From: Nocardioides mesophilus
Lineage (GTDB): Bacteria; Actinomycetota; Actinomycetes; Propionibacteriales; Nocardioidaceae
NCBI RefSeq assembly: GCF_014395785.1
Contig: NZ_CP060713.1
Span: 4,182,501 to 4,246,500, forward strand
Direction of reading: 5' to 3'
DNA: 64,000 bases
Below the pieces are notes generated by a model, which worked only from the letters and a program-made list of their open reading frames with translations, made no database searches and was not told where the DNA came from. Both the position numbers and the translations under genes were made by a program. Positions 53,114 to 61,765 of this stretch are shown piece by piece; positions within the stretch are counted from its first letter, which is position 1; the number at the start of each line of letters is the position of its first letter.

Positions 53114-53488
53114 TCAGTCCTTCTGCGTGGGGCGGGCGGTGGGCGCCCGCTGGGTCTGGGACTCCGGCTCGGCGATGAGCTCGTCGATCCGGGAGATGCG
53201 GCCGCGCCAGAGGGACTCCAGCTCGGTGAGCATCGCGCCCACCGACCGCACCGCTTGCACGTCGCCGCTGGCCAGGGCTTCGCGCCCCTGCCGGCGCTTG
53301 GTCAGCAGGCCTGCCCTCTCCAGCACGGCGACGTGCTTCTGCACCGCGGCGAAGCTCATGTCGTAGGACGCCGCGAGCGTCGAGACGGAGTGCTCTCCGG
53401 CCAGCACCCGGCGCAGGATGTCGCGCCGCGTCCGGTCCGACAGCGCGTGGAACCAGGCATCCGCCCGGTCCTCGTCCGCTCCGTCCAT
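53114..53488 (-). CDS. ArsR-type HTH transcriptional regulator
   Basis: A 124-residue winged-helix regulator with DAWFHALSDRTRRDILRRVL and SFAAVQKHVAVLERAGLL, the recognition helix, and no metal-binding cysteines, as usual for regulators paired with SRPBCC proteins. The dyad at 53501-53514 and the -10 TAGATT (53495-53500) directly before its ATG suggest autorepression of a leaderless message. Confidence 0.88.
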   Translation of the reverse strand: MDGADEDRADAWFHALSDRTRRDILRRVLAGEHSVSTLAASYDMSFAAVQKHVAVLERAGLLTKRRQGREALASGDVQAVRSVGAMLTELESLWRGRISRIDELIAEPESQTQRAPTARPTQKD

Positions 53489-53500
53489 GGAGACAATCTA

Positions 53501-53514
53501 CAACCACTTGGTTG
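53501..53514. promoter_or_regulatory. ArsR operator dyad
   Basis: CAACC and GGTTG are separated by ACTT and abut the -10 hexamer of the ArsR gene; the placement is that of a repressor site. Confidence 0.55.
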
Positions 53515-53539
53515 CACGTTGTCAAGAGGGCCGGCGCGG

Positions 53540-54171
53540 CTACCGGCGGACGCCCAGCCGCTCTCGCAGGAGGTCGGCGCCCGGGCCGGAGAGGTCGTCG
53601 ACGGCCACCGCCCGCCCGGCCAGCGCCATGGCCAGCGCCTCGCTGGGTCCGTCGACCGCACGACCCTCCCCCCACGACCAGTCCTGATCGTCCGCGACCA
53701 GCCGCAGTCCTTCGGCGCGCCTCCTCGGGACGAGGCCGGGCACCCCGAGGGCAGCCAGTCGAGCACCATCCGCCAGTCCTCGAGGGTCACGTCCTGGGGA
53801 AGACCCAGCGGCCTCGCGCAGTCGCGCAGGTGAAGGCAGCCGTCCGCCATCTGTCCCATCGGCCCCACCCCCGGGGCCATCCCGTGATGATCGGCACGGT
53901 CTCGAAGAAGGGCGGTCAGCTCGCGGACCGGACGTCGGGCCAGATCACCCGCGACAGCCTCACTCGCCCGATCGAGGGAGCCGCGGGCCCGGACCACCTG
54001 CACCAGGAATCCGCGGGTGTTCCCGACCAACGGCATCACCAGATGGCCGAGGACCTCACGCACCGTCCAGGCGTCACACAGGCTTCGGGTCTCGAGCTGG
54101 TCCTCGTCGAGACCATCGAAGAAGTCGGCCAACATCCGACGGTTCGCTGCCGTCCGCACCCGCGAGTCCAC
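53540..54171 (-). pseudogene. Maleylpyruvate isomerase family (mycothiol-dependent) protein, frameshifted
   Basis: The start at GTG 54171 has TATGAT (54178-54183) 6 bases upstream. The N-terminal part (RMLADFFDGLDEDQLETRSL, then CDAWTVREVLGHLV) is the DinB-like mycothiol-binding helix bundle. After DWLPSG the frame is lost at a run of four C on the plus strand (53743-53746). The rest, PGLVPRRRAEGLRL through GPGADLLRERLGVRR, continues in another frame to 53540. Adding one base restores a normal ~210-residue protein. The substrate is unknown; sequencing error is suspected. Confidence 0.75.
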
Positions 54172-54236
54172 CCCGTGATCATAGGAACAGACACCCGGTC
54201 CCCGATGGACTCCGGCAATGCCACGCCGAGGCTCCC

Positions 54237-55169
54237 TCAGCGGAGGGCGGTGAGCGCCTCCACCAAGCGGGCGGCGGGACTGTTCAGGCCCCACTGCTCG
54301 GCCAGCCGGGCGACCGCCTCCGGGTCGGCCGGGGTCAGCGGGAGCGTGAGGTCGGGAGCGTCGAGGTCGAGGTCGCGCGCGACGGCCACCACCCGAGGTG
54401 CCACGGCGAGGTAGTCGGCCGCGTCCTTGATCTTGCGGCGCGGACCGGGGGCGAGGTCGGAGGCCGGGTCGTCGGCGGCCGCGAGGATCCCTGGTACGTC
54501 GCCGAAGCGACCCAGCAGGGTGGCGGCGGTCTTCTCCCCCACCCCGGCCACCCCCGGCAGGCCGTCGGAGGTGTCCCCGCGCAGCGTCGCGAAGTCGGCG
54601 TACTGGCCGGCCTCGACGCCGTACTTCTCCCGCACCACCTGGCCGGTGATCCGCTCGTGCTTGCCGACTCCGCGCGCGGTGTAGAGCACCCGGACCTCCG
54701 CCGTGTCGTCGACGAGCTGGAACAGGTCCCGGTCCCCCGTGACGATGTCCACGGGCATCCCGGCGCCGGTGGCGAGCGTGCCGATCACGTCGTCGGCCTC
54801 GTAGTCGTCGGCACCCACGATCGTGATGCCGAAGGCCTCCAGGACCTCCACGATCACCGGGATCTGCGCCTCGAGAGGGTCAGGCACCTCCTCGACGTCG
54901 GAGCCGCCGGGGACCTCCCGCTCGACCCGGTGCGCCTTGTAGGACGGGATCAGCTCGACCCGCCAGTTCGGACGCCAGTCGTTGTCCCAGCAGCAGGCGA
55001 GGTGGGTGGGTCGGTAGTCGGTGACGAGGCGCGCGATGAAGTCCAGCAACCCGCGCACCGCGTTGACCGGCGTGCCGTCGGGGGCGGTGAAGGAGTCGGG
55101 CACCCCGAAGTAGGCACGGAAGTACAGCGAGGCGGTGTCGAGCAGCATCAGGCGCTGAGGAGCGGGCAC
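54237..55169 (-). CDS. 5'-3' exonuclease (PolA N-domain-like)
   Basis: A 310-residue stand-alone flap exonuclease domain. Metal-binding acidic patches are in MLLDTASLYFRAYFG, GADDYEADDVIGTL, and TGDRDLFQLV; the helix-hairpin-helix is GLPGVAGVGEKTAATLL. It should remove 5' flaps or RNA primers beside DNA polymerase I. It corresponds to the gene near helY in mycobacteria. TATGAT (55176-55181) ends 6 bases before the GTG, a leaderless start. Confidence 0.9.
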   Translation of the reverse strand: MPAPQRLMLLDTASLYFRAYFGVPDSFTAPDGTPVNAVRGLLDFIARLVTDYRPTHLACCWDNDWRPNWRVELIPSYKAHRVEREVPGGSDVEEVPDPLEAQIPVIVEVLEAFGITIVGADDYEADDVIGTLATGAGMPVDIVTGDRDLFQLVDDTAEVRVLYTARGVGKHERITGQVVREKYGVEAGQYADFATLRGDTSDGLPGVAGVGEKTAATLLGRFGDVPGILAAADDPASDLAPGPRRKIKDAADYLAVAPRVVAVARDLDLDAPDLTLPLTPADPEAVARLAEQWGLNSPAARLVEALTALR

Positions 55170-55230
55170 CCGCCGATCATAGGCATGCCACGCCGCGTGG
55201 ACGGGCCCCCCCGTGGGTGGCCCGGGCCGC

Positions 55231-55236
55231 TAGTCT
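55231..55236 (+). promoter_or_regulatory. -10 element (TAGTCT) of the Lrp-type gene, leaderless
   Basis: TAGTCT ends 6 bases before the GTG at 55243; no ribosome site is present. Confidence 0.5.
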
Positions 55237-55242
55237 GCAGCC

Positions 55243-55680
55243 GTGGAAGACCTCGACCAACGCATCCTGTCGCTGCTGGCGGCCGACGGCCGGATGTCGT
55301 TCACCGACCTCGGCAAGTCCACCGGTCTGTCCACCTCGGCCGTCCACCAGCGGGTCAAGCGGCTCGAGCAGCGCGGGATCATCAAGGGGTACGGCGCCGT
55401 GGTCGACTACGACCAGATCGGCAAGCCGCTCACCGCGTTCATCTCCATCCGGCCCATCGACCCCTCGCAGCCCGACGACTCCCCCGACCGACTCTCCGGC
55501 GTCAGCGAGATCGAGAGCTGCTGGTCGGTGGCCGGCGACGAGTCCTACATCCTCAAGGTGAGGGTGCCGACCCCGGCCGACCTCGAGGACCTGCTGGCCC
55601 GGGTCCGGTCGGTGGCGAACGTGTCCACCCGGACGACGATCGTGCTCTCGACCCCCTACGAGAACCGCTCGGTGGGCTGA
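55243..55680 (+). CDS. Lrp/AsnC family transcriptional regulator
   Basis: A 145-residue regulator with an N-terminal HTH (EDLDQRILSLLAADGRMSFT, STSAVHQRVKRLEQRGIIKG) and a C-terminal RAM ligand-binding domain (SCWSVAGDESYILKVRVPTP). It likely responds to an amino acid. Its targets are not evident, and the lysine cluster is only a distant neighbour. Confidence 0.9.
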   Translation: MEDLDQRILSLLAADGRMSFTDLGKSTGLSTSAVHQRVKRLEQRGIIKGYGAVVDYDQIGKPLTAFISIRPIDPSQPDDSPDRLSGVSEIESCWSVAGDESYILKVRVPTPADLEDLLARVRSVANVSTRTTIVLSTPYENRSVG

Positions 55681-55692
55681 GCGTGCTCCTCC

Positions 55693-58479
55693 TCAGTCGC
55701 TGACCGAGGAGTAGGAGACCACACCACGGCGCAGCGCCCTGCTGGACTCCCGGGCGGTGCGGCGCAGCGCGTCGTTCCCGGCGGCGTCGGCGACCTGGTC
55801 GGTCAGGTCGAGCAGCTGCTTCATCCAGCGCACGAAGTCACCGGCTGCCAGGTCGGTCTCGTCGAGCACCTCGTCGAGCGCGGCGCCCTCGGCCCAGCGG
55901 TAGGCGGCCCAGGCGAACCCGAGGTCGGGCTCGCGGAGGAAGTCGAGGTGGTTCTCCCGCTCCAGCGCGTCGAGGCCCGCCCAGACGCCGACCATGTCGC
56001 CCAGCACCTGCCGCACCGGCCCGTCCGGCAGCCGCGGTGAGCGTGCGTCGTCGGCGCGCCGGGTCTCGAAGACCAGCGCGGACAGCGCGGCGGCGAGGCC
56101 GCTGGTCCCGAGCCCGTCCCATAGTCCCTGCCGCAGGCACTCGGCCGCCACCAGGTCCATGTCGGTGTAGATCCGCATCAGCCGCGTGCCGGTCTCGGTG
56201 ACCGCGTCGTCCTCGAGGTAGCCGAGCGAGGTGAGCACGTCGCAGACCCGGTCGAACTGCCGGGCGATGGTGTTGGTGCGCTGCTCGATGCGCCGCGCGA
56301 GCGTCCGGGTGTCCCGGTCGAGCTTGAAGTGCCGCTCGGCCCACCGCGCGTGGTCCTCGCGTTCGGGGCAGGCGTGGCACGGGTGCCGGCGCAGCTCCTC
56401 GCGGACGCGGGCGATCTCGCCCTCCCCGCCCCGGGCGGGGCCCCCGGAGGTACGGCGGCCGCCGGACCGCTCCGCACCGCCCGACGGCGGCGGCGGGGTC
56501 AGCCCCTGCGTGCGGGTGCGCAGCGCCGAGGCCAGGTCGCGCCGGGACTGCGGGTTGCGCGCGTTGAAGCTCTTCGGCACCCGCATCCGGGTGAACGCGG
56601 CGACCGGCACCGGGAAGTCGGCCATCGAGAGCCGCCGGGCCTGCCGGTCGGCGGTGAGGACGTAGGGGCGAGGCCCGTCGCGGTCCGAGTGCACCCCCGG
56701 GTCGACGACCACGGCCATCCCGGCGAACCGGCCGGCCGGCACCTCGATGACGTCACCGATCCGCAGCGACTCCAGCGAGGCGAGCACCTCGTCGCGGCGG
56801 TCGGCCCGCCGGGCCTTGGCCATGTCGGCCTCCACCTGCGAGAGCTGGCGGCGCAGGCGGGAGTACTGCATGAAGTCGCCGAGGTGGCAGGTGGCCGCCT
56901 CGGCGTACCCCTCGAGGGCCTCCTCGGCCTTGCGCAGCTGCCGGGCCAGCCCCACCACGGCCTTGTCGGCCTGGAACTGCGCGAACGAGGACTCCAGCAG
57001 CTCGCGGGCGGTGGCCCGGCCGACCTGGTGCACCAGGTTGACCGCCATGTTGTAGGAGGGCCGGAACGACGAGCGGAGCGGATAGGTGCGGGTGGAGGCG
57101 AGGCCCGCCACCGACTTCGGGTCCAGGCCCGGCTGCCAGAGCACCACGCCGTGGCCCTCCACGTCGATGCCCCGCCGTCCGGCCCGGCCGGTGAGCTGGG
57201 TGTACTCCCCCGGCGTGATGTCGGCGTGGGTCTCGCCGTTCCACTTCGACAGCTTCTCCAGCACCACGCTGCGTGCCGGCATGTTGATGCCCAGCGCCAG
57301 CGTCTCGGTGGCGAAGATGACCTTGCAGCGGCCGGTGGCGAACAGCTCCTCGACGCACTCCTTGAAGGTGGGCAGCATCCCGGCGTGGTGCGCCGCGACG
57401 CCGCGGGAGAGGCCGTCGAGGAAGTCGTGGTAGCCCAGGACGTGCAGGTCCTCCTCGGGGAGGTGCCGGCACCGCTCCTCCACGAAGGCGACGATCTCGT
57501 CGCGCTCCGCCGCGGAGGTGAGGCGGAGGTTCGCCGCGAGGCACTGCGTCACCGCGGCGTCGCAGCCGACCCGGCTGAAGATGAACACGATCGCCGGCAG
57601 CAAGCCTTGCGAGTCCAGCTTCTCCACGACCTCGAACCGCGACGGCAGCCGCGGACCGCGCTGCGGCGGGCCGCTGCTGCGGCGGTCGCGCGGACCGCCG
57701 CGCCGCCGCCGGTCGCCGGCCCGGCCGGCGCGCCAGTCGTCGCGGGCCACCCGGAACAGCTCGGGGTTCACCCGGGCGTCCGGACCGGTGGCGCCGTCGT
57801 CGGCGAAGAGGTCGTACATCCGCCGCCCGACCAGCACGTGCTGGTAGAGCGGGACCGGCCGGCGCTCCTCCACGATCGTGGCGGTCTCGCCGCGCACGGT
57901 GGCCAGCCAGTCCCCGAACTCCTCGGCGTTGGACACGGTGGCCGAGAGCGAGACGATCGCCACCGACTCGGGGAGGTGGATGATCACCTCCTCCCAGACG
58001 GCGCCGCGGAACCGGTCGGCCAGGTAGTGCACCTCGTCCATGACGACGTACCCGAGCCCGGTCAGCGTCGAGGAGCCGGAGTAGAGCATGTTGCGCAGCA
58101 CCTCGGTGGTCATCACCACGATCGGCGCCTCGCCGTTGATGGTGTTGTCGCCGGTGAGCAGGCCGACCTGGTCGGGGCCGTAGCGGCGGACGAGGTCGGC
58201 GTACTTCTGGTTCGAGAGCGCCTTGATCGGTGTGGTGTAGAAGCACTTGCGGCCCTGGTGCAGGGCGAGGTGGACGGCGAACTCCCCCACCAGGGTCTTG
58301 CCGGAACCGGTCGGCGCGGCGACCAGCACGCCCTGCCCGGCCTCGAGCGCCTGGCACGCCTCCACCTGGAAGGGGTCCATCTCGAAGTCGTAGAGCGCCC
58401 GGAAGTCGGTCAGCACCGGGTTGCCCTTGGTGCGCCGGAAACGTGCGTAGCGCTCGGCCGGGCTCTCGGTCTCGGTCAT
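55693..58479 (-). CDS. helY: DEAD/DEAH-box helicase (HelY/Ski2-Mtr4-like)
   Basis: A 928-residue superfamily 2 helicase. Walker A is APTGSGKTLVGEFAV, motif Ia TTPIKALSNQKY, motif II MDEVHYL, motif III SLSATVSN, and the C-terminal core has TETLALGINMPARSVV and QLTGRAGRRGID. A Gly/Arg linker with [10 protein letters not shown] lies after the ATP-binding half. The C-terminal region carries DSHCT/DUF3516-type repeats. It overlaps the lipid kinase gene stop by 4 bases. The role is probably RNA handling, by analogy to Ski2/Mtr4. Confidence 0.92.
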   Translation of the reverse strand: MTETESPAERYARFRRTKGNPVLTDFRALYDFEMDPFQVEACQALEAGQGVLVAAPTGSGKTLVGEFAVHLALHQGRKCFYTTPIKALSNQKYADLVRRYGPDQVGLLTGDNTINGEAPIVVMTTEVLRNMLYSGSSTLTGLGYVVMDEVHYLADRFRGAVWEEVIIHLPESVAIVSLSATVSNAEEFGDWLATVRGETATIVEERRPVPLYQHVLVGRRMYDLFADDGATGPDARVNPELFRVARDDWRAGRAGDRRRRGGPRDRRSSGPPQRGPRLPSRFEVVEKLDSQGLLPAIVFIFSRVGCDAAVTQCLAANLRLTSAAERDEIVAFVEERCRHLPEEDLHVLGYHDFLDGLSRGVAAHHAGMLPTFKECVEELFATGRCKVIFATETLALGINMPARSVVLEKLSKWNGETHADITPGEYTQLTGRAGRRGIDVEGHGVVLWQPGLDPKSVAGLASTRTYPLRSSFRPSYNMAVNLVHQVGRATARELLESSFAQFQADKAVVGLARQLRKAEEALEGYAEAATCHLGDFMQYSRLRRQLSQVEADMAKARRADRRDEVLASLESLRIGDVIEVPAGRFAGMAVVVDPGVHSDRDGPRPYVLTADRQARRLSMADFPVPVAAFTRMRVPKSFNARNPQSRRDLASALRTRTQGLTPPPPSGGAERSGGRRTSGGPARGGEGEIARVREELRRHPCHACPEREDHARWAERHFKLDRDTRTLARRIEQRTNTIARQFDRVCDVLTSLGYLEDDAVTETGTRLMRIYTDMDLVAAECLRQGLWDGLGTSGLAAALSALVFETRRADDARSPRLPDGPVRQVLGDMVGVWAGLDALERENHLDFLREPDLGFAWAAYRWAEGAALDEVLDETDLAAGDFVRWMKQLLDLTDQVADAAGNDALRRTARESSRALRRGVVSYSSVSD

Positions 58480-59354
58480 GGCCCGACCAGCACCTTCAGG
58501 GCACGCGGCACCGCGGTGACGGTGAGCGGCAGCGGGCCGATGCGCTCCCCGTCGGCGTACGCCGTGATCCCGGGCGCCGTCACGGTGACCTCACGGACCC
58601 GGTGGTGCTCGTACTCCGGCAGCGTCACGTGCGTGCCGCGGAACAGCTTGGGGTAGACCCGCACCAGCTTCGCCTTCGTCATGGGATGGATGACCACCAC
58701 GTCGAGGAGCCCGTCGTCGAGCTCGGCCCCCTCGGTGATCCGCAAGCCGCCGCCGAAGGACGGTCCGTTCCCCACCGCGACCAGCATGGCTTCGACACTA
58801 CGCTGCGAGCCGTCGAGCTCAAGGCAGTAGGGCAGCGGCTCGAAGACCCGCAGCTCGGCCAGGGTGGCCAGGTTGTAGCGCATCTGTCCCTGCGGCCAGA
58901 CCATCGCGTTGGCGCGTTCGTTGACCTTGGAGTCGAAGCCCGCGGCGAGCACCGTGACGAAGTAGGTGTCCCCGGCCCGCGCGAGGTCGATCTCGCGGAC
59001 CCGGGAGGCGACCACCACGTCGGCGGCGGCCTGCGGGTCGTGGCGAGGGACCCTGAGGCAGCGCGCGACGTCGTTGCCGGTGCCCGACGGGATCACCCCC
59101 AGCGCGGTCTCGGAGCCGGCCAGCGCCTGCACCGCGATGTGCGCCAGGCCGTCGCCCCCGCAGACCACCAACGCCTCGAGGCCGTCCTTGACCACACCGC
59201 GAGCCAGCTCGGCGGCCTCGTCAGCGTCGCGGCCCTCCAGCTGGCGGACCTCGAAGCCGGCCTCGTGCAGCCGCGGCAGCGCGATGGCCGCGGTGCGCCG
59301 GGCCCGGCCCTTGCCGGACGCGGGGTTGGTCAGGAGGGCGATCTGCCGGGCCAC
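58476..59354 (-). CDS. Diacylglycerol kinase family protein (DagK/YegS-like)
   Basis: A 292-residue lipid kinase. ALLTNPASGKGRARR, VVCGGDGLAHIAVQAL, and VIPSGTGNDVARCL are the three signature blocks; the C-terminal beta domain ends with ITAYADGERIGPLPL. It phosphorylates diacylglycerol or a related lipid at the membrane. The GTG start has TATCCT (59361-59366) 6 bases upstream, so leaderless; a longer frame to 59396 is unsupported. Confidence 0.9.
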   Translation of the reverse strand: MARQIALLTNPASGKGRARRTAAIALPRLHEAGFEVRQLEGRDADEAAELARGVVKDGLEALVVCGGDGLAHIAVQALAGSETALGVIPSGTGNDVARCLRVPRHDPQAAADVVVASRVREIDLARAGDTYFVTVLAAGFDSKVNERANAMVWPQGQMRYNLATLAELRVFEPLPYCLELDGSQRSVEAMLVAVGNGPSFGGGLRITEGAELDDGLLDVVVIHPMTKAKLVRVYPKLFRGTHVTLPEYEHHRVREVTVTAPGITAYADGERIGPLPLTVTAVPRALKVLVGP

Positions 59355-59412
59355 GCCGCGAGGATACGCGGGACAGCCCCCGCCCCGGACCGACACGACC
59401 TACGGTGAACGC

Positions 59413-60302
59413 ATGAGCACAGACGAGGCGTTGACGGTCCCCACTCCCGACGGCCGGACGCTGGAGGTCCTGACCTTCGGGGAGCCCGGCGGCTTCCCGC
59501 TGCTCTACCACTCCGGGCACCCGTCCGCCGCCGTGCACGACCCCCTGATCGACCGGGCCGCGCGGGCCAACGGGCTGCGGGTGGTGACCTACTCACGGCC
59601 GGGATACGGCTCCTCCACGCCACGGCCGGCGCCGTACTACGTCGCCGACGACATCCAGGACAGTGCCGAGATCCTCCGCCACCTCGGGATCGAGGACTTC
59701 GTGACGCTGGGCTGGTCCGGCGGTGGTCCGCGGGCCCTGGGGTGCGCGGCTCTGATGGCGGCCCACTGCCGGGCCGCCGCGACGCTCGCCGGAGTCGCCC
59801 CCTACGACGCCGACGGCCTGGACTGGTTCGCCGGCATGGCCCCGGAGAACGTCGAGGAGTACACCGCCGCCGCCGCCGGCCGGGAGGCTTACCAGGTCTG
59901 GTGCGAACGGGAGACCCCCGACTTCTTCGCGGCCTCCCCGAGGACGTCGCGGCGGCGTTCGGCTCGCTGGTGACCCCGGTCGACGTGGCCGCTCTCACCG
60001 GCGAGCTCGCCGAGACGCTGGCCGAGAGCCTCCACCGCGCCGGGGCCCAGGGGGTGGTCGGGGTCCGTGACGACGGGATCGCCGTGACCACGCCGTGGGG
60101 CTTCGACGCCTCGAGCATCCACGTGCCGGTCGCGGTGTGGCAGGGCCGGCAGGATTCGATGGTGCCCTACGCCCACGGCGAGTGGCTGGCCGCGAACATC
60201 CCGGCCGCCCACGCGCACCTCTTCGACGACGAGGGGCACCTCTCGCTCGCCTCCCGGATGGAGACGATCCTCGCCGACCTCGTCGAGCTCGGCGGCGTCT
60301 GA
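59413..60302 (+). pseudogene. Alpha/beta hydrolase, frameshifted
   Basis: The ATG has TACGGT (59401-59406) 6 bases upstream. The first ~175 residues have an alpha/beta hydrolase start (PLLYHSGHPSAAVHD) and a nucleophile elbow GWSGGGPRALG. The frame breaks after FFAASP at four C (59936-59939). The rest, EDVAAAFGSLVTPVD to the stop at 60302 with GRQDSMVPYAHGEW and DDEGHLSL (catalytic His), lies in another frame. One extra C restores a normal ~296-residue protein. The substrate is unknown. Confidence 0.8.
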
Positions 60303-60325
60303 GCCCGACGGGCGCGCTCCGTCGG

Positions 60326-61348
60326 TCAGGAGCCGGCGAAGCCCTCAGGGTGCCGCGACTGCCAGCGCCAGGTGTCGCGGCACATGTCCTCGATGGTCCG
60401 GGTGGTGCGCCAGCCGAGCTCGTCCGCGGCACGCGTGGGGTCCGCCCAGTAGGCAGGCAGGTCGCCGGGCCGGCGGTCCACGACCTCGTAGGGCAGCTCG
60501 CGGCCGACGGCGCGCTCGAAGGCGTGGAACAGCTCCAGCACGCTGGTGCCGCGTCCGCTGCCGAGGTTGTAGGCGCGCACCGGCTCGACCATCGCGTCCA
60601 GGTGCTCCAGGGCCGCCACGTGCCCGGCGGCGAGGTCGTCGACGTGGATGTAGTCACGCTCGCAGGTGCCGTCGCCCGTCGGGTAGTCGTCGCCGAAGAC
60701 CTGCAGCCTCTCCCGGCGGCCGACCGCAACCTGGGCGATGAACGGCATCAGGTTGTTCGGGATGCCCTGCGGGTCCTCCCCCAGGTCGCCCGAGGCGTGG
60801 GCGCCCACCGGGTTGAAGTAGCGCAGCAGCGCGACCCGCAGGTCGTCCGAGGCGCCGGCGACGTCGCGCAGGACGTGCTCGTTCATCACCTTGGTGCGGC
60901 CGTAAGGGCTGGCGGCCGACAGCGGCTCGTAGTCCTCCTGGTAGGGCACCGGCGCCCGGTCGCCGTACACGGTCGCCGAGGAGGAGAACACCAGCCGGTG
61001 CACGCCGTGCGTGCGCATGGCCCGCAGCAGCGAGAAGGTCGAGTCGAGGTTGTTGGTGTAGTACTCCAGCGGGCGCACCACGCTCTCCCCCACCGCCTTG
61101 TGCCCCGCGAAGTGGATCACGGCGTCGAGGTGCTCGGTGGCGAACAGGTGCTCGGTCTTGTCCACGTCGGTGAGGTTGACCGCGTGCACCGGCAGCCGGA
61201 CGCCCGAGAGCGCCTCCAGCCGGGAGACCACGGTCGGCTTGCTGTTGGCGAAGTCGTCCACGACGACCACGTCGTGACCCGCCTCCAGCAGGTGCAGGAC
61301 CGTGTGAGAACCGATGTAGCCGGCACCGCCGGAGACCAGGACGCGCAT
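60326..61348 (-). CDS. galE: UDP-glucose 4-epimerase
   Basis: A 340-residue short-chain dehydrogenase. NAD binding is VSGGAGYIGSHTVLHLLEAG. The catalytic SxnYxxxK is SSSATVYGD, then SPYGRTKVMNE. FNPVGAH and DDLAAGHV are typical. It interconverts UDP-glucose and UDP-galactose. TAGCCT (61355-61360) ends 6 bases before the ATG, so leaderless. Confidence 0.95.
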   Translation of the reverse strand: MRVLVSGGAGYIGSHTVLHLLEAGHDVVVVDDFANSKPTVVSRLEALSGVRLPVHAVNLTDVDKTEHLFATEHLDAVIHFAGHKAVGESVVRPLEYYTNNLDSTFSLLRAMRTHGVHRLVFSSSATVYGDRAPVPYQEDYEPLSAASPYGRTKVMNEHVLRDVAGASDDLRVALLRYFNPVGAHASGDLGEDPQGIPNNLMPFIAQVAVGRRERLQVFGDDYPTGDGTCERDYIHVDDLAAGHVAALEHLDAMVEPVRAYNLGSGRGTSVLELFHAFERAVGRELPYEVVDRRPGDLPAYWADPTRAADELGWRTTRTIEDMCRDTWRWQSRHPEGFAGS

Positions 61349-61375
61349 CCGTCCAGGCTAGGGCAGACGAGGCGC

Positions 61376-61762
61376 TCAGAGGCGCAGCGCCACCAGGAAC
61401 CGGCCCGGACGGGCGCCGACCGCCTTGGCCAGCCGGCCCACGGCGTCCAGGGCGAGCTCGGCGGAGAAGGCCGTTCCCGGCACGGCCAGGGTCAGCCGGT
61501 CGTCGTAGTCCACCAGCACGACCTGGCCGTAGGTCCACGCCTGGTGCGCCCGGCGGCGCCACTCCTCGTCCAGCACCGGCTGCGGGAACGCCCGGTCGGC
61601 GGCCAGCAGGTCGCAGGTCAGCCGGCCGTCCTCCCCCGAGAGCTCGCCGCGCACCAGGTGGCCGGTGTGCAGCCCGGTGCCGGCGGTCCAGGTGACGTCA
61701 CCGGTGCCGAGCCAGTCCGGCAGGTCGAAGGGGTCGACGTCACGGACGCTCGCCTCGTGCAC
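61376..61762 (-). CDS. Hypothetical protein, 128 aa
   Basis: A 128-residue protein from GTG 61762, with WTAGTGLHTGHLVRGEL and RAHQAWTYGQVVLVDYDDRL. No family is recognised. It ends 28 bases before the galE start and begins 4 bases after the tatC stop, so it is probably the last gene of the tat operon. Confidence 0.6.
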   Translation of the reverse strand: MHEASVRDVDPFDLPDWLGTGDVTWTAGTGLHTGHLVRGELSGEDGRLTCDLLAADRAFPQPVLDEEWRRRAHQAWTYGQVVLVDYDDRLTLAVPGTAFSAELALDAVGRLAKAVGARPGRFLVALRL

Positions 61763-61765
61763 CGC

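Noticed and set aside
56329-58656. A 775-residue plus-strand open frame
   Set aside because: It is antisense to helY, whose helicase motifs are complete.
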